This document shows, in pieces, positions 1 through 8,247 of a stretch of DNA of 10,835 nt. Origin of the DNA: Saccoglossus kowalevskii (Eukaryota; Hemichordata; Enteropneusta; Harrimaniidae); assembly GCF_000003605.2 (NCBI RefSeq), contig NW_003128760.1, positions 1 to 10,835 of the forward strand, read 5' to 3'. Every line of letters begins with the position of its first letter. Within the stretch, counting starts at the first letter, position 1. The notes under the pieces were generated by a model. The model saw nothing but the letters and a program-made list of their open reading frames with translations, was not told the DNA's origin and made no database searches. Made by a program: the position numbers and the translations under genes.

Positions 1-715
1 TTCATCATGTCAATACATGGCATACATTGGGTTCTCTTTCTCTGTCAACACATGGCATACATTGGGTTCTCTTTCTCTGTCAACACATGGCATACATTGG
101 GTTCTCTTCCTCTGTCAACACATGGCATACATTGGGTTCTCTTTCTCTGTCAACACATGGCATACATTGGGTTCTCTTTCTCTGTCAACACATGGCATAC
201 ATTGGGTTCTCTTCCTCTGTCAACACATGGCATACATTGGGTTCTCTTCATCTGTCAACACATGGCATACATTGGGTTCTCTTTCTCTGTCAACACATGG
301 CATACATTGGGTTCTCTTTCTCTGTCAACACATGGCATACATTGGGTTCTCTTTCTCTGTCAACACATGGCATACATTGGGTTCTCTTTCTCTGTCAACA
401 CATGGCATACATTGGGTTCTCTTCCTCTGTCAACACATGGCATACATTGGGTTCTTTTTCTTTGTCAACACATGGCATACATTGGGTTCTCTTCCACTAT
501 CAACACATGGCATACATTGGGTTCTCTTCCACTATCAACACATGGCATACATTGGGTTCTCTTCCTCTGTCAACACATGGCATACATTGAGTTCTCTTTC
601 TCTGTCAACACATGGCATACATTGGGTTCTCTTTCTCTGTCAACACATGGCATACATTGGGTTCTCTTCCTCTGTCAACACATGGCATACATTGGGTTCT
701 CTTCCACTATCAACA

Positions 716-1589
716 CATGGCATACATTGGGTTCTCTTCCTCTGTCACACATGGCATACATTGGGTTCTCTTCCTCTGTCAACACATGGCATACATTGGG
801 TTCTCTTTCTCTGTCAACACATGGCATACATTGGGTTTTCTTTCTCTGTCAACACATGGCATACATTGGGTTCTCTTTCTCTGTCAACACATGGCATACA
901 TTGGGTTCTCTTTCTCTGTCAACACATGGCATACATTTGGTTCTCTTCCTCTGTCAACACATGGCATACATTGGGTTCTCTTCCTCTGTCAACACATGGC
1001 ATACATTTGGTTCTCTTCCTCTGTCAACACATGGCATACATTGGGTTCTCTTCCTCTGTCAACACATGGCATACATTGGGTTCTCTTTCTCTGTCAACAC
1101 ATGGCATACATTGGGTTCTCTTCCTCTGTCAACACATGGCATACATTCGGTTCTATTCCTCTGTCAACACATGGCATACATTCGGTTCTCTTCCTCTGTC
1201 AACACATGGCATACATTGGGTTCTCTTCCTCTGTCAACACATGGCATACATTGGGTTCTCCTCCTCTGTCAACACATGGCATACATTGGGTTCTCTTCCT
1301 CTGTCAACACATGGCATACATTGGGTTCTCTTCCTCTGTCAACACATGGCATACATTGGGTTCTCTTCCTCTGTCAACACATGGCATACATTGGGTTCTC
1401 TTCCTCTGTCAACACATGGCATACATTGGGTTCTCTTCCTTTGTCAACACATGGCATACATTGGGTTCTCTTCCTCTGTCAACACATGGCATACATTGGG
1501 TTCTCTTCCTCTGTCAACACATGGCATACATTGGGTTCTCTTCCTCTGTCAACACATGGCATACATTGGGTTCTCTTTCTCTGTCAACA
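716..1589 (+). repeat. Variant-marked block in array 1 shared with array 2
   Basis: Units 21-45 of array 1 carry an ordered series of diagnostic variants: GTTTTC (unit at 820), ATTTGG (925 and 995), ATTCGG with TATTCC (1135), ATTCGG (1170), CTCCTCC (1240) and CCTTTG (1415), with fixed numbers of plain units between them. The same order and spacing recur at 6151-7025 in array 2. The block differs only by a one-base deletion near 746 here and one CTTCTTC unit there. Its right part (1065-1589) recurs again at 2184-2673. Shared order of rare variants means copying of whole multi-unit blocks, not independent mutation. Confidence 0.85.
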
Positions 1590-2183
1590 CATGGCATACA
1601 TTGGGTTCTCTTCCTCTGTCAACACATGGCATACATTGGGTTCTCTTCCTCTGTCAACACATGGCATACATTGGGTTCTCTTTCTCTGTCAACACATGGC
1701 ATACATTGGGTTTTCTTTCTCTGTCAACACATGGCATACATTGGGTTTTCTTTCTCTGTCAACACATGGCATACATTGGATTCTCTTTCTCTGTCAACAC
1801 ATGGCATACATTGGGTTCTCTTCCTCTGTCAACACATGGCATACATTGGGTTCTCTTTCTCTGTCAACACATGGCATACATTGGGTTCTCTTCCTCTGTC
1901 AACACATGGCATACATTGGGTCTCTTCCTCTGTCAACACATGGCATACATTGGGTTCTCTTTCTCTGTCAACACATGGCATACATTGGGTTCTCTTCCTC
2001 TGTCAACACATGGCATACATTCGGTTCTCTTCCTCTGTCAACACATGGCATACATTCGGTTCTCTTCCTCTGTCAACACATGGCATACATTGAGTTCTCT
2101 TCCTCTGTCAACACATGGCATACATTGGGTTCTATTTCTCTGTCAACACATGGCATACATTGGGTTCTCTTTCTCTGTCAACA

Positions 2184-2673
2184 CATGGCATACATTGGGT
2201 TCTCTTTCTCTGTCAACACATGGCATACATTGGGTTCTCTTCCTCTGTCAACACATGGCATACATTCGGTTCTATTCCTCTGTCAACACATGGCATACAT
2301 TCGGTTCTCTTCCTCTGTCAACACATGGCATACATTGGGTTCTCTTCCTCTGTCAACACATGGCATACATTGGGTTCTCCTCCTCTGTCAACACATGGCA
2401 TACATTGGGTTCTCTTCCTCTGTCAACACATGGCATACATTGGGTTCTCTTCCTCTGTCAACACATGGCATACATTGGGTTCTCTTCCTCTGTCAACACA
2501 TGGCATACATTGGGTTCTCTTCCTTTGTCAACACATGGCATACATTGGGTTCTCTTCCTCTGTCAACACATGGCATACATTGGGTTCTCTTCCTCTGTCA
2601 ACACATGGCATACATTGGGTTCTCTTCCTCTGTCAACACATGGCATACATTGGGTTCTCTTTCTCTGTCAACA
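2184..2673 (+). repeat. Second copy of variant block inside array 1
   Basis: Fourteen units (63-76) repeat the variant order of units 31-45 (1065-1589): one CTTTC unit, one CTTCC unit, ATTCGG with TATTCC (2254), ATTCGG (2289), a plain unit, CTCCTCC (2359), plain units, CCTTTG (2499), three plain units, then a CTTTC unit. The only change is three instead of four plain units between the CTCCTCC and CCTTTG units. This is an internal duplication about 32 units (1.12 kb) downstream, followed by loss of one unit. Confidence 0.8.
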
Positions 2674-3023
2674 CATGGCATACATTGGGTTCTCTTCCCC
2701 TGTCAACACATGGCACACATTGGGTTCTCTTCCTCTGTCAACACATGGCATACATTGGGTTCTCTTCCTTTGTCAACACATGGCATACATTGGGTTCTCT
2801 TCCTCTGTCAACACATGGCATACATTGGGTTCTCTTCCTCTGTCAATACATGGCATACATTGGGTTCTCTTCCTCTGTCAACACATGGCATACATTGGGT
2901 TCTCTTCCTCTGTCAACACATGGCATACATTGGGTTCTCTTCCTCTGTCAACACATGGCATACATTGGGTTCTCTTCCCCTGTCAACACATGGCACACAT
3001 TGGGTTATTTTTCTCTGTCAATA

Positions 3024-3303
3024 CATGGCATACATTGGGTTCTCTTTCTCTGTCAACACATGGCATACATTGGGTTCTCTTTCTCTGTCAACACATGGCA
3101 TACATTGGGTTCTCTTCCTCTGTCAACACATGGCATACATTGGGTTCTCTTTCTCTGTCAACACATGGCATACATTGGGTTCTCTTTCTCTGTCAACACA
3201 TGGCATACATTGGGTTCTCTTCCTCTGTCAACACATGGCATACATTGGGTTCTCTTCATCTGTCAACACATGGCATACATTGGGTTCTCTTTCTCTGTCA
3301 ACA
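3024..3303 (+). repeat. Eight-unit block repeating the start of array 1
   Basis: Units 87-94 have the CTTTC/CTTCC/CTTCATC order F-F-S-F-F-S-H-F, where F is CTTTC, S is CTTCC and H is CTTCATC. Units 1-8 (16-295) have the same order, and both blocks are preceded by the rare GTCAATACA unit end (9-17 and 3017-3025). The CTTCATC variant occurs only at 226-260 and 3234-3268. This indicates duplication of a block from one end of the array to the other, or that the window starts within a longer array with this periodicity. Confidence 0.7.
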
Positions 3304-3485
3304 CATGGCATACATTGGGTTTTCTTTCTCTGTCAACACATGGCATACATTGGGTTCTCTTTCTCTGTCAACACATGGCATACATTGGGTTCTCTTTCTC
3401 TGTCAACACATGGCATACATTTGGTTCTCTTCCTCTGTCAACACATGGCATACATTGGGTTCTCTTTCTCTGTCAACACATGCAT

Positions 3486-3685
3486 GTATGTAAATGTGTC
3501 GAAATGGGCGTAGTGCGAGTGGTTAGTGCTAGTAGCACTAATCCGAAAAAGTACTAGATCTAGTGCTAAAATGGCACTAGATCTAGTGCTAAAATGGCAC
3601 TAGATCTAGTGCTAAAATGGCACTAGATCTAGTGCTAAAATGTGCACAGTGCGAGTGGCATTGTTATCGCATTGTCAACGACGTC
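3486..3685 (+). repeat. Left terminal inverted repeat, copy 1
   Basis: This 200-bp arm starts GTATGTAAATGTGTCGA and ends GTCAACGACGTC. It pairs with 5910-6109. In order it holds the 17-bp terminus, AGTGCGAGTGG (3512-3522), the hairpin TTAGTGCT-AGT-AGCACTAA (3523-3541), four 23-bp palindromic repeats (about 3551-3642) and a second AGTGCGAGTGG (3649-3659). It is identical to 8048-8247. Confidence 0.93.
3551..3642. repeat. Subterminal 23-bp palindromic repeats (4 units)
   Basis: Four tandem 23-bp units are centred on AGATCT at 3556, 3579, 3602 and 3625. The three inner units contain the 16-bp perfect palindrome GCACTAGATCTAGTGC, joined by TAAAATG. The first has GTACTAGATCTAGTGC. Each is self-complementary, so the cluster reads alike on both strands. 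Clustered subterminal palindromes in transposon ends are commonly transposase-binding sites; that role is inferred here, not shown. Confidence 0.9.
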
Positions 3686-4687
3686 GAATAATAGGAGGGG
3701 CATCAACAACCACTTTCATATTCAAACTACAAACAGTATAAAACATCGGCAATATACGCGAGATATCCATAATAATACTTTCTTTATATGCCGTCGTAAA
3801 TTAGCCATCCGAAAATCTCCCTGGGGATTTCACGGCTGGTGGGCACTTATTTTGGGCTCAGAATTTCAAAAAATAATCATCAAATATTTTTTGGGGACTT
3901 CCATTTTCATCATTGAAGTATCTAACTACGCAGACTTTCAACACCGTCAGTTGGGCCACCTAAGACGAAAGAAACTATTGCAGAGTTAACAATAATAATT
4001 AATAATTCTTGTTGAATTAAAAAGTAGACCGCCTGCAATTTCATTACAATATCGCCCAGTGTCATTTTTCAAATACATTTGTTTTTATTTTATTGGTAAC
4101 GAAAGTATATTCTCAACGAAGTTTCAAATAAAAACGAACACAACTGCATTGCGTAGTAGCAAATGATTATGGTTGTGCAATCCGGTCATGCTGCGTCTCA
4201 CAATTGTTGAATATTATTCAGTAGTGATTATAATAATGCACAAAAAATAAATTCGTTGAATTGTTATGAAATTCAAATAAAATTCACTTAGTTTCATCGT
4301 AAGCAAATGATTCCGATCGCATATAAACGTTCGATGCTGTATGGGTATCCGCCATGTTTCTTTTGCATGAGTTGAGCTAATAGGTCAAATCGCTAATTAA
4401 CCAATCAAAATGCTGAAGGATGCCCATGTGTTCAAATCACCATAGCTCATTTAAATAGGTTGAACGCAACGCGGAAGAGATTTGCCGATGTTGTAGTACG
4501 ATATTTTGGCTTGGATTTTGATGGGAAAATGGCATGATTTTTTTTTCAAGTCAAAAAATAGTTGTTTTCAAAAGATGAACTGAGCATCAGAAGAATAATT
4601 TAATATTGTTTACAGTGATAGCAGCTCTTTGTCCAAACGAAGCTTACCCATTCACGCTTGTAACAATAAACACGCTCTTGAATAAAA

Positions 4688-4726
4688 ATTTAAATCACCG
4701 TCCGTGTTGAGGGACGGTGCTTAAAT
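4688..4726. other. Interior hairpin (CACCGTCC stem)
   Basis: CACCGTCC (4696-4703) pairs perfectly with GGACGGTG (4712-4719) around an 8-nt loop. Beyond a small bulge, ATTTAA (4688-4693) pairs with TTAAAT (4721-4726). Copy 2 keeps the stem, and its single difference falls in the loop. Function is unknown; it could be a remnant terminal repeat of an older insertion or an RNA hairpin if transcribed. Confidence 0.6.
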
Positions 4727-5217
4727 AGACTATTTTAGGCGTCCGGAAAGATTGAAATGTCTAAAAAATTACGCCAAAATATTTAAAAACTGCCGAAAAA
4801 TCGCCGCTATACAAAACTACGGTCATCACGTATGCGCACTGGGTTTGTTTAGCTGTGAAGGGTTAAAATACGCATTTCACTACCGGAAATTCAACAGACT
4901 AACTTGTAACTTCACAGATTTCGCATGTTTTAATTATTAGCAACTGTAACAAGAACAACATTTCGAGAGTCTATAACAAATAATAGGACTCCTAAAAAAT
5001 ACTATTGCTGAGAAAGTGTCTAGACATATATTATATGGTCATGTTAAAAAATCGGCGAGGTTATATCATATTCCGCTAACTGGTTACTTGTGTAAAGATG
5101 AGCTTGACAGTGTCCTTGTCAGGATTAACTTGGGTTGAAACAAAGGGGAATAAGTCAGTTAAGAGGCTTAAATGGCCACTTGAGAGGGGTTGTCGCTGCT
5201 TCCGTTAGTACCTCCTT

Positions 5218-5241
5218 GCATAGACATTCTAAGGTCTATGC
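5218..5241. other. Interior hairpin (GCATAGAC stem)
   Basis: GCATAGAC (5218-5225) and GTCTATGC (5234-5241) form a perfect 8-bp stem with an 8-nt loop. The hairpin is identical in copy 2 at 9808-9831. No role is visible. Confidence 0.5.
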
Positions 5242-5324
5242 TCCTTGGTACAATGTAACAACAGGATTGTGTGAATCCACTTTTATCATTGGTTGATTAT
5301 GTCCGCAAAGGTCAATGTCATGAC

Positions 5325-5355
5325 AACCAGACAACGGTTCATTTTCTGTCTGGTT
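5325..5355. other. Interior hairpin (AACCAGACA stem)
   Basis: AACCAGACA (5325-5333) pairs perfectly with TGTCTGGTT (5347-5355) around a 13-nt loop. It is unchanged in copy 2 at 9915-9945. Together with the 5218-5241 hairpin it makes the 5.2-5.4 kb segment the most structured part of the interior. Confidence 0.5.
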
Positions 5356-5390
5356 CCCAGCGGTACTGAGCGACATGCCCATTCACAGGT

Positions 5391-5425
5391 ACACACAAAA
5401 TCCACCGGACACACAAAATCCACCG
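5391..5425 (+). repeat. Short direct duplication (17 bp, period 18)
   Basis: ACACACAAAATCCACCG occurs at 5391-5407 and again at 5409-5425. Copy 2 of the element has only one copy at the matching place (near 9985-10003), preceded by CGCCG. This is a local duplication in copy 1 or a loss in copy 2, and a useful marker for telling the copies apart. Confidence 0.8.
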
Positions 5426-5909
5426 AGTTTTACAGGGACCCGGGACTTAGACTAGGAGTATACAATTTTTTTATTTAGTTCATATATGGCATCATAATTT
5501 CATTGAAGATCTATTTTCATTAAATGTGGCGCCGACTAGAAATAAAACGGCACGTCAGCGATTTAAAAAAAATCAACGCTGAATTCCCCCATTTACATAC
5601 AAGTTACAAGTTTATATCCACCGAAGCTGAAAACACAAACTTCCACACAATACGATTTCATACAGTGTATCTATTCACAATTTGTAAGAATTGCGAAGTT
5701 TGACCTGCAGTTTCACTGTCCGTGGAGCTAGTTTCCCGGCCGATCGCGTTGTTTCAAAGGTCTCTTTTAGTAACCGTGATTACGACAAACGTGGACAATG
5801 ACATTCATGTACATTCTCAATTTTCCCACTGCAGCACATTTCCAATGAATGAAAGATACAACAATTTACATAAATATTAATTCATTTTCGGACAATTACG
5901 GGATGTATT

Positions 5910-6109
5910 GACGTCGTTGACAATGCGATATCAATGCCACTCGCACTATGTACATATTAGCACTAGATCTAGTGCCATTTTAGCACTAGATCTAGTGCCA
6001 TTTTAGCGCTAGATCTAGTGCCATTTTAGCACTAGATCTAGTACTATTTCGGATTAGTGCTACTAGCACTAACCACTCGCACTACGCCCATTTCGACACA
6101 TTTACATAC
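5910..6109 (-). repeat. Right terminal inverted repeat, copy 1
   Basis: This is the reverse complement of 3486-3685 with about six substitutions over 200 bp (about 97% identity). It ends ...TCGACACATTTACATAC at 6109 and is followed by CTC and then array 2. It also pairs with the left arm of copy 2 (8048-8247), so array 2 itself sits between inverted arms. Confidence 0.93.
5954..6045. repeat. Subterminal 23-bp palindromic repeats, right arm copy 1
   Basis: Four AGATCT-centred units lie at 5965, 5988, 6011 and 6034, with 23-bp spacing. One has AGCGCTAGATCT in place of AGCACTAGATCT, which breaks one side of its palindrome, and the outermost has TAGTAC. The cluster mirrors 3551-3642. Confidence 0.88.
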
Positions 6110-6112
6110 CTC

Positions 6113-8044
6113 ACACATGGCATACATTGGGTTCTCTTTCTCTGTCAACACATGGCATACATTGGGTTCTCTTCCTCTGTCAACACATGGCATACATTGG
6201 GTTCTCTTCCTCTGTCAACACATGGCATACATTGGGTTCTCTTTCTCTGTCAACACATGGCATACATTGGGTTTTCTTTCTCTGTCAACACATGGCATAC
6301 ATTGGGTTCTCTTTCTCTGTCAACACATGGCATACATTGGGTTCTCTTTCTCTGTCAACACATGGCATACATTTGGTTCTCTTCCTCTGTCAACACATGG
6401 CATACATTGGGTTCTCTTCCTCTGTCAACACATGGCATACATTTGGTTCTCTTCCTCTGTCAACACATGGCATACATTGGGTTCTCTTCCTCTGTCAACA
6501 CATGGCATACATTGGGTTCTCTTTCTCTGTCAACACATGGCATACATTGGGTTCTCTTCCTCTGTCAACACATGGCATACATTCGGTTCTATTCCTCTGT
6601 CAACACATGGCATACATTCGGTTCTCTTCCTCTGTCAACACATGGCATACATTGGGTTCTCTTCCTCTGTCAACACATGGCATACATTGGGTTCTCCTCC
6701 TCTGTCAACACATGGCATACATTGGGTTCTCTTCCTCTGTCAACACATGGCATACATTGGGTTCTCTTCCTCTGTCAACACATGGCATACATTGGGTTCT
6801 CTTCTTCTGTCAACACATGGCATACATTGGGTTCTCTTCCTCTGTCAACACATGGCATACATTGGGTTCTCTTCCTTTGTCAACACATGGCATACATTGG
6901 GTTCTCTTCCTCTGTCAACACATGGCATACATTGGGTTCTCTTCCTCTGTCAACACATGGCATACATTGGGTTCTCTTCCTCTGTCAACACATGGCATAC
7001 ATTGGGTTCTCTTTCTCTGTCAACACATGGCATACATTGGGTTCTCTTTCTCTGTCAACACATGGCATACATTGGGTTCTCTTCCTCTGTCAACACATGG
7101 CATACATTGGGTTCTCTTCCTCTGTCAACACATGGCATACATTGGGTTCTCTTCCTCTGTCAACACATGGCATACATTGGGTTCTCTTTCTCTGTCAACA
7201 CATGGCATACATTGGGTTCTTTTTCTCTGTCAACACATGGCATACATTGGGTTCTCTTTCTCTGTCAACACATGGCATACATTGGGTTCTCTTTCTCTGT
7301 CAACACATGGCATACATTGGGTTCTCTTCCTCTGTCAACACATGGCATACATTGGGTTCTCTTCCTCTGTCAACACATGGCATACATTGGGTTCTCTTCC
7401 TCTGTCAACACATGGCATACATTGGGTTCTCTTTCTCTGTCAACACATGGCATACATTGGGTTCTTTTTCTTTGTCAACACATGGCATACATTAGGTTCT
7501 CTTTCTCTGTCAACACATGGCATACATTGGGTTCTCTTTCTCTGTCAACACATGGCATACATTGGGTTCTTTTTCTCTGTCAACACATGGCATACATTGG
7601 GTTCTCTTTCTCTGTCAACACATGGCATACATTGGGTTCTCTTTCTCTGTCAACACATGGCATACATTGGGTTCTCTTCCTCTGTCAACACATGGCATAC
7701 ATTGGGTTCTCTTTCTCTGTCAACACATGGCATACATTGGGTTCTTTTTCTTTGTCAACACATGGCATACATTGGGTTCTCTTCCTCTGTCAACACATGG
7801 CATACATTGGGTTCTCTTCCTCTGTCAACACATGGCATACATTGGGTTCTCTTTCTCTGTCAACACATGGCATACATTGGGTTCTTTTTCTTTGTCAACA
7901 CATGGCATACATTGGGTTGTCTTTCTCTGTCAACACATGGCATACATTGGGTTCTCTTCCTCTGTCAACACATGGCATACATTGGGTTCTCTTCCTCTGT
8001 CAACACATGGCATACATTGGGTTCTCTTTCTCTGTCAACACATG
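6113..8044 (+). repeat. 35-bp minisatellite array 2 (55 units)
   Basis: The unit and orientation are the same as in the array at 16-3482. From the first CATGG (6116) to the terminal catg (8041-8044) there are exactly 55 periods with no net indel. Units 2-26 (6151-7025) reproduce the variant order of array 1 units 21-45. The last third (7201-7935) is rich in GTTCTTTTTC units (7201, 7446, 7551, 7726, 7866). All three forward frames are open except where a variant makes a stop (ATTAGG, TAG at 7493-7495). Both ends abut transposon termini: TACATAC-CTC on the left and ACACATG-CAT-GTATG on the right. Confidence 0.97.
6151..7025 (+). repeat. Variant-marked block in array 2 matching array 1
   Basis: These 25 units follow the same variant order as 716-1589: GTTTTC at 6256, ATTTGG at 6361 and 6431, ATTCGG with TATTCC at 6571, ATTCGG at 6606, CTCCTCC at 6676 and CCTTTG at 6851. 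One unit (6781) has a private CTTCTTC. The match shows that the two arrays derive from one another by segmental duplication or exchange. Confidence 0.85.
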
Positions 8045-8047
8045 CAT

Positions 8048-8247
8048 GTATGTAAATGTGTCGAAATGGGCGTAGTGCGAGTGGTTAGTGCTAGTAGCAC
8101 TAATCCGAAAAAGTACTAGATCTAGTGCTAAAATGGCACTAGATCTAGTGCTAAAATGGCACTAGATCTAGTGCTAAAATGGCACTAGATCTAGTGCTAA
8201 AATGTGCACAGTGCGAGTGGCATTGTTATCGCATTGTCAACGACGTC
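8048..8247 (+). repeat. Left terminal inverted repeat, copy 2
   Basis: Identical base for base to 3486-3685. It holds AGATCT-centred units at 8118, 8141, 8164 and 8187 and flanking AGTGCGAGTGG motifs. Its inverted partner at 10487-10665 is shorter. Confidence 0.93.
8113..8204. repeat. Subterminal 23-bp palindromic repeats, left arm copy 2
   Basis: Four 23-bp units are centred on AGATCT at 8118, 8141, 8164 and 8187, identical to the cluster at 3551-3642. Confidence 0.88.

Larger units (their letters stand above)
16..3482 (+). repeat. 35-bp minisatellite array 1 (99 units)
   Basis: This is a head-to-tail tandem array with a 35-bp period. Each unit opens with CATGGCATACATTGGG, continues through a pyrimidine-rich stretch (TTCTCTTTCTC or TTCTCTTCCTC) and closes with CTGTCAACA. 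Counting from 16 to the last partial unit (catg, 3479-3482) gives 99 units less two single-base deletions, one near 746 and one near 1920. Most units differ from consensus by 0-3 bases. The commonest variable site is the CTTTC/CTTCC choice. Rarer marks are ATTTGG, ATTCGG, GTTTTC, CTCCTCC, CTTCCACTATC and CTTTTTCTTTG. The unit has no TAA, TAG or TGA in any forward frame, so all three frames read through for kilobases and give the same 35-residue repeat (MAYIGFS..., about three DNA units). I regard this as non-coding. The array may begin left of the window: bases 1-15 resemble a diverged unit end (GTCAATACA). Confidence 0.97.
3686..5909. other. Interior of element copy 1, no recognised gene
   Basis: This is AT-rich DNA between the TIRs. 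Open frames of 62 codons (4752-4940) and 61 codons (5293-5478) lie here, and a 115-codon frame (3642-3989) enters from the TIR. None shows a known motif, signal peptide or convincing membrane segment. The 62-codon frame differs between element copies by I-to-L and Y-to-N changes, and the 61-codon frame is not kept open at the same length in copy 2, so there is no sign of protein-level constraint. The region holds hairpins at 4688-4726, 5218-5241 and 5325-5355 and an 18-bp-period duplication at 5391-5425. CAAAGGGGAATAAGTC at 5141-5156 resembles a short motif I associate with molluscan repeats, which is only a weak hint of origin. Confidence 0.6.
3486..6109. mobile_element. TIR-bounded element, copy 1 (2,624 bp)
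   Basis: Sequence 3486-3685 is the reverse complement of 5910-6109 with about six substitutions and no net indels, giving perfectly end-placed 200-bp TIRs around a 2.2-kb interior. A second copy lies at 8048-10665 in the same orientation. Long TIRs with internal repeated palindromes are typical of non-autonomous or foldback-type DNA transposons. No transposase is visible: the longest interior open frame that is not array-derived is 115 codons (3642-3989). It starts inside the TIR and has no motif I recognise. The superfamily cannot be assigned because no clean target-site duplication is visible. Both flanks are array DNA: left ...CAACACATGCAT, right CTCACACATGG.... The two flanks share ACACATG, which could be a 7-bp duplication if CAT on the left and CTC on the right are counted as element. 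It could equally be the array phase. Some unknown satellite module is an alternative. Confidence 0.8.

Noticed and set aside
16-3482. CRISPR array
   Set aside because: The repeats are directly contiguous with no unique spacers, and the context is eukaryotic-like.
7-3513. Giant open frames (up to 1,168 codons) over array 1
   Set aside because: All three forward frames are open with the same peptide repeat, the variants are not biased to synonymous changes, and some units carry stops (588-590, 2091-2093). They are a by-product of a stop-free 35-bp repeat.
3551-3642. Bacterial-type operator or recombinase site cluster
   Set aside because: The palindromes are part of mirrored terminal inverted repeats at both ends of an element, so a subterminal transposon role fits better.
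3737-3744. TATA-like promoter (TATAAAAC)
   Set aside because: The interior is AT-rich and such words are expected by chance. No transcript or coding frame supports it.
3642-3989. 115-codon open frame, repeated at 8204-8551
   Set aside because: It starts inside the TIR and has no recognisable domain. Its identity between copies is uninformative because the surrounding non-coding bases are identical too.
4752-4940. 62-codon open frame, repeated at 9315-9503
   Set aside because: It is short, without recognisable motifs, and two amino-acid changes among few substitutions give no sign of constraint.
5141-5156. Molluscan repeat motif as proof of origin
   Set aside because: CAAAGGGGAATAAGTC only resembles a remembered motif. 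A 16-base partial likeness cannot assign a taxon.
6057-8075. Open frames of 447-672 codons over array 2
   Set aside because: Same artefact as in array 1. The frames begin in the TIR or inside units and end in the next TIR, with a stop variant at 7493-7495.
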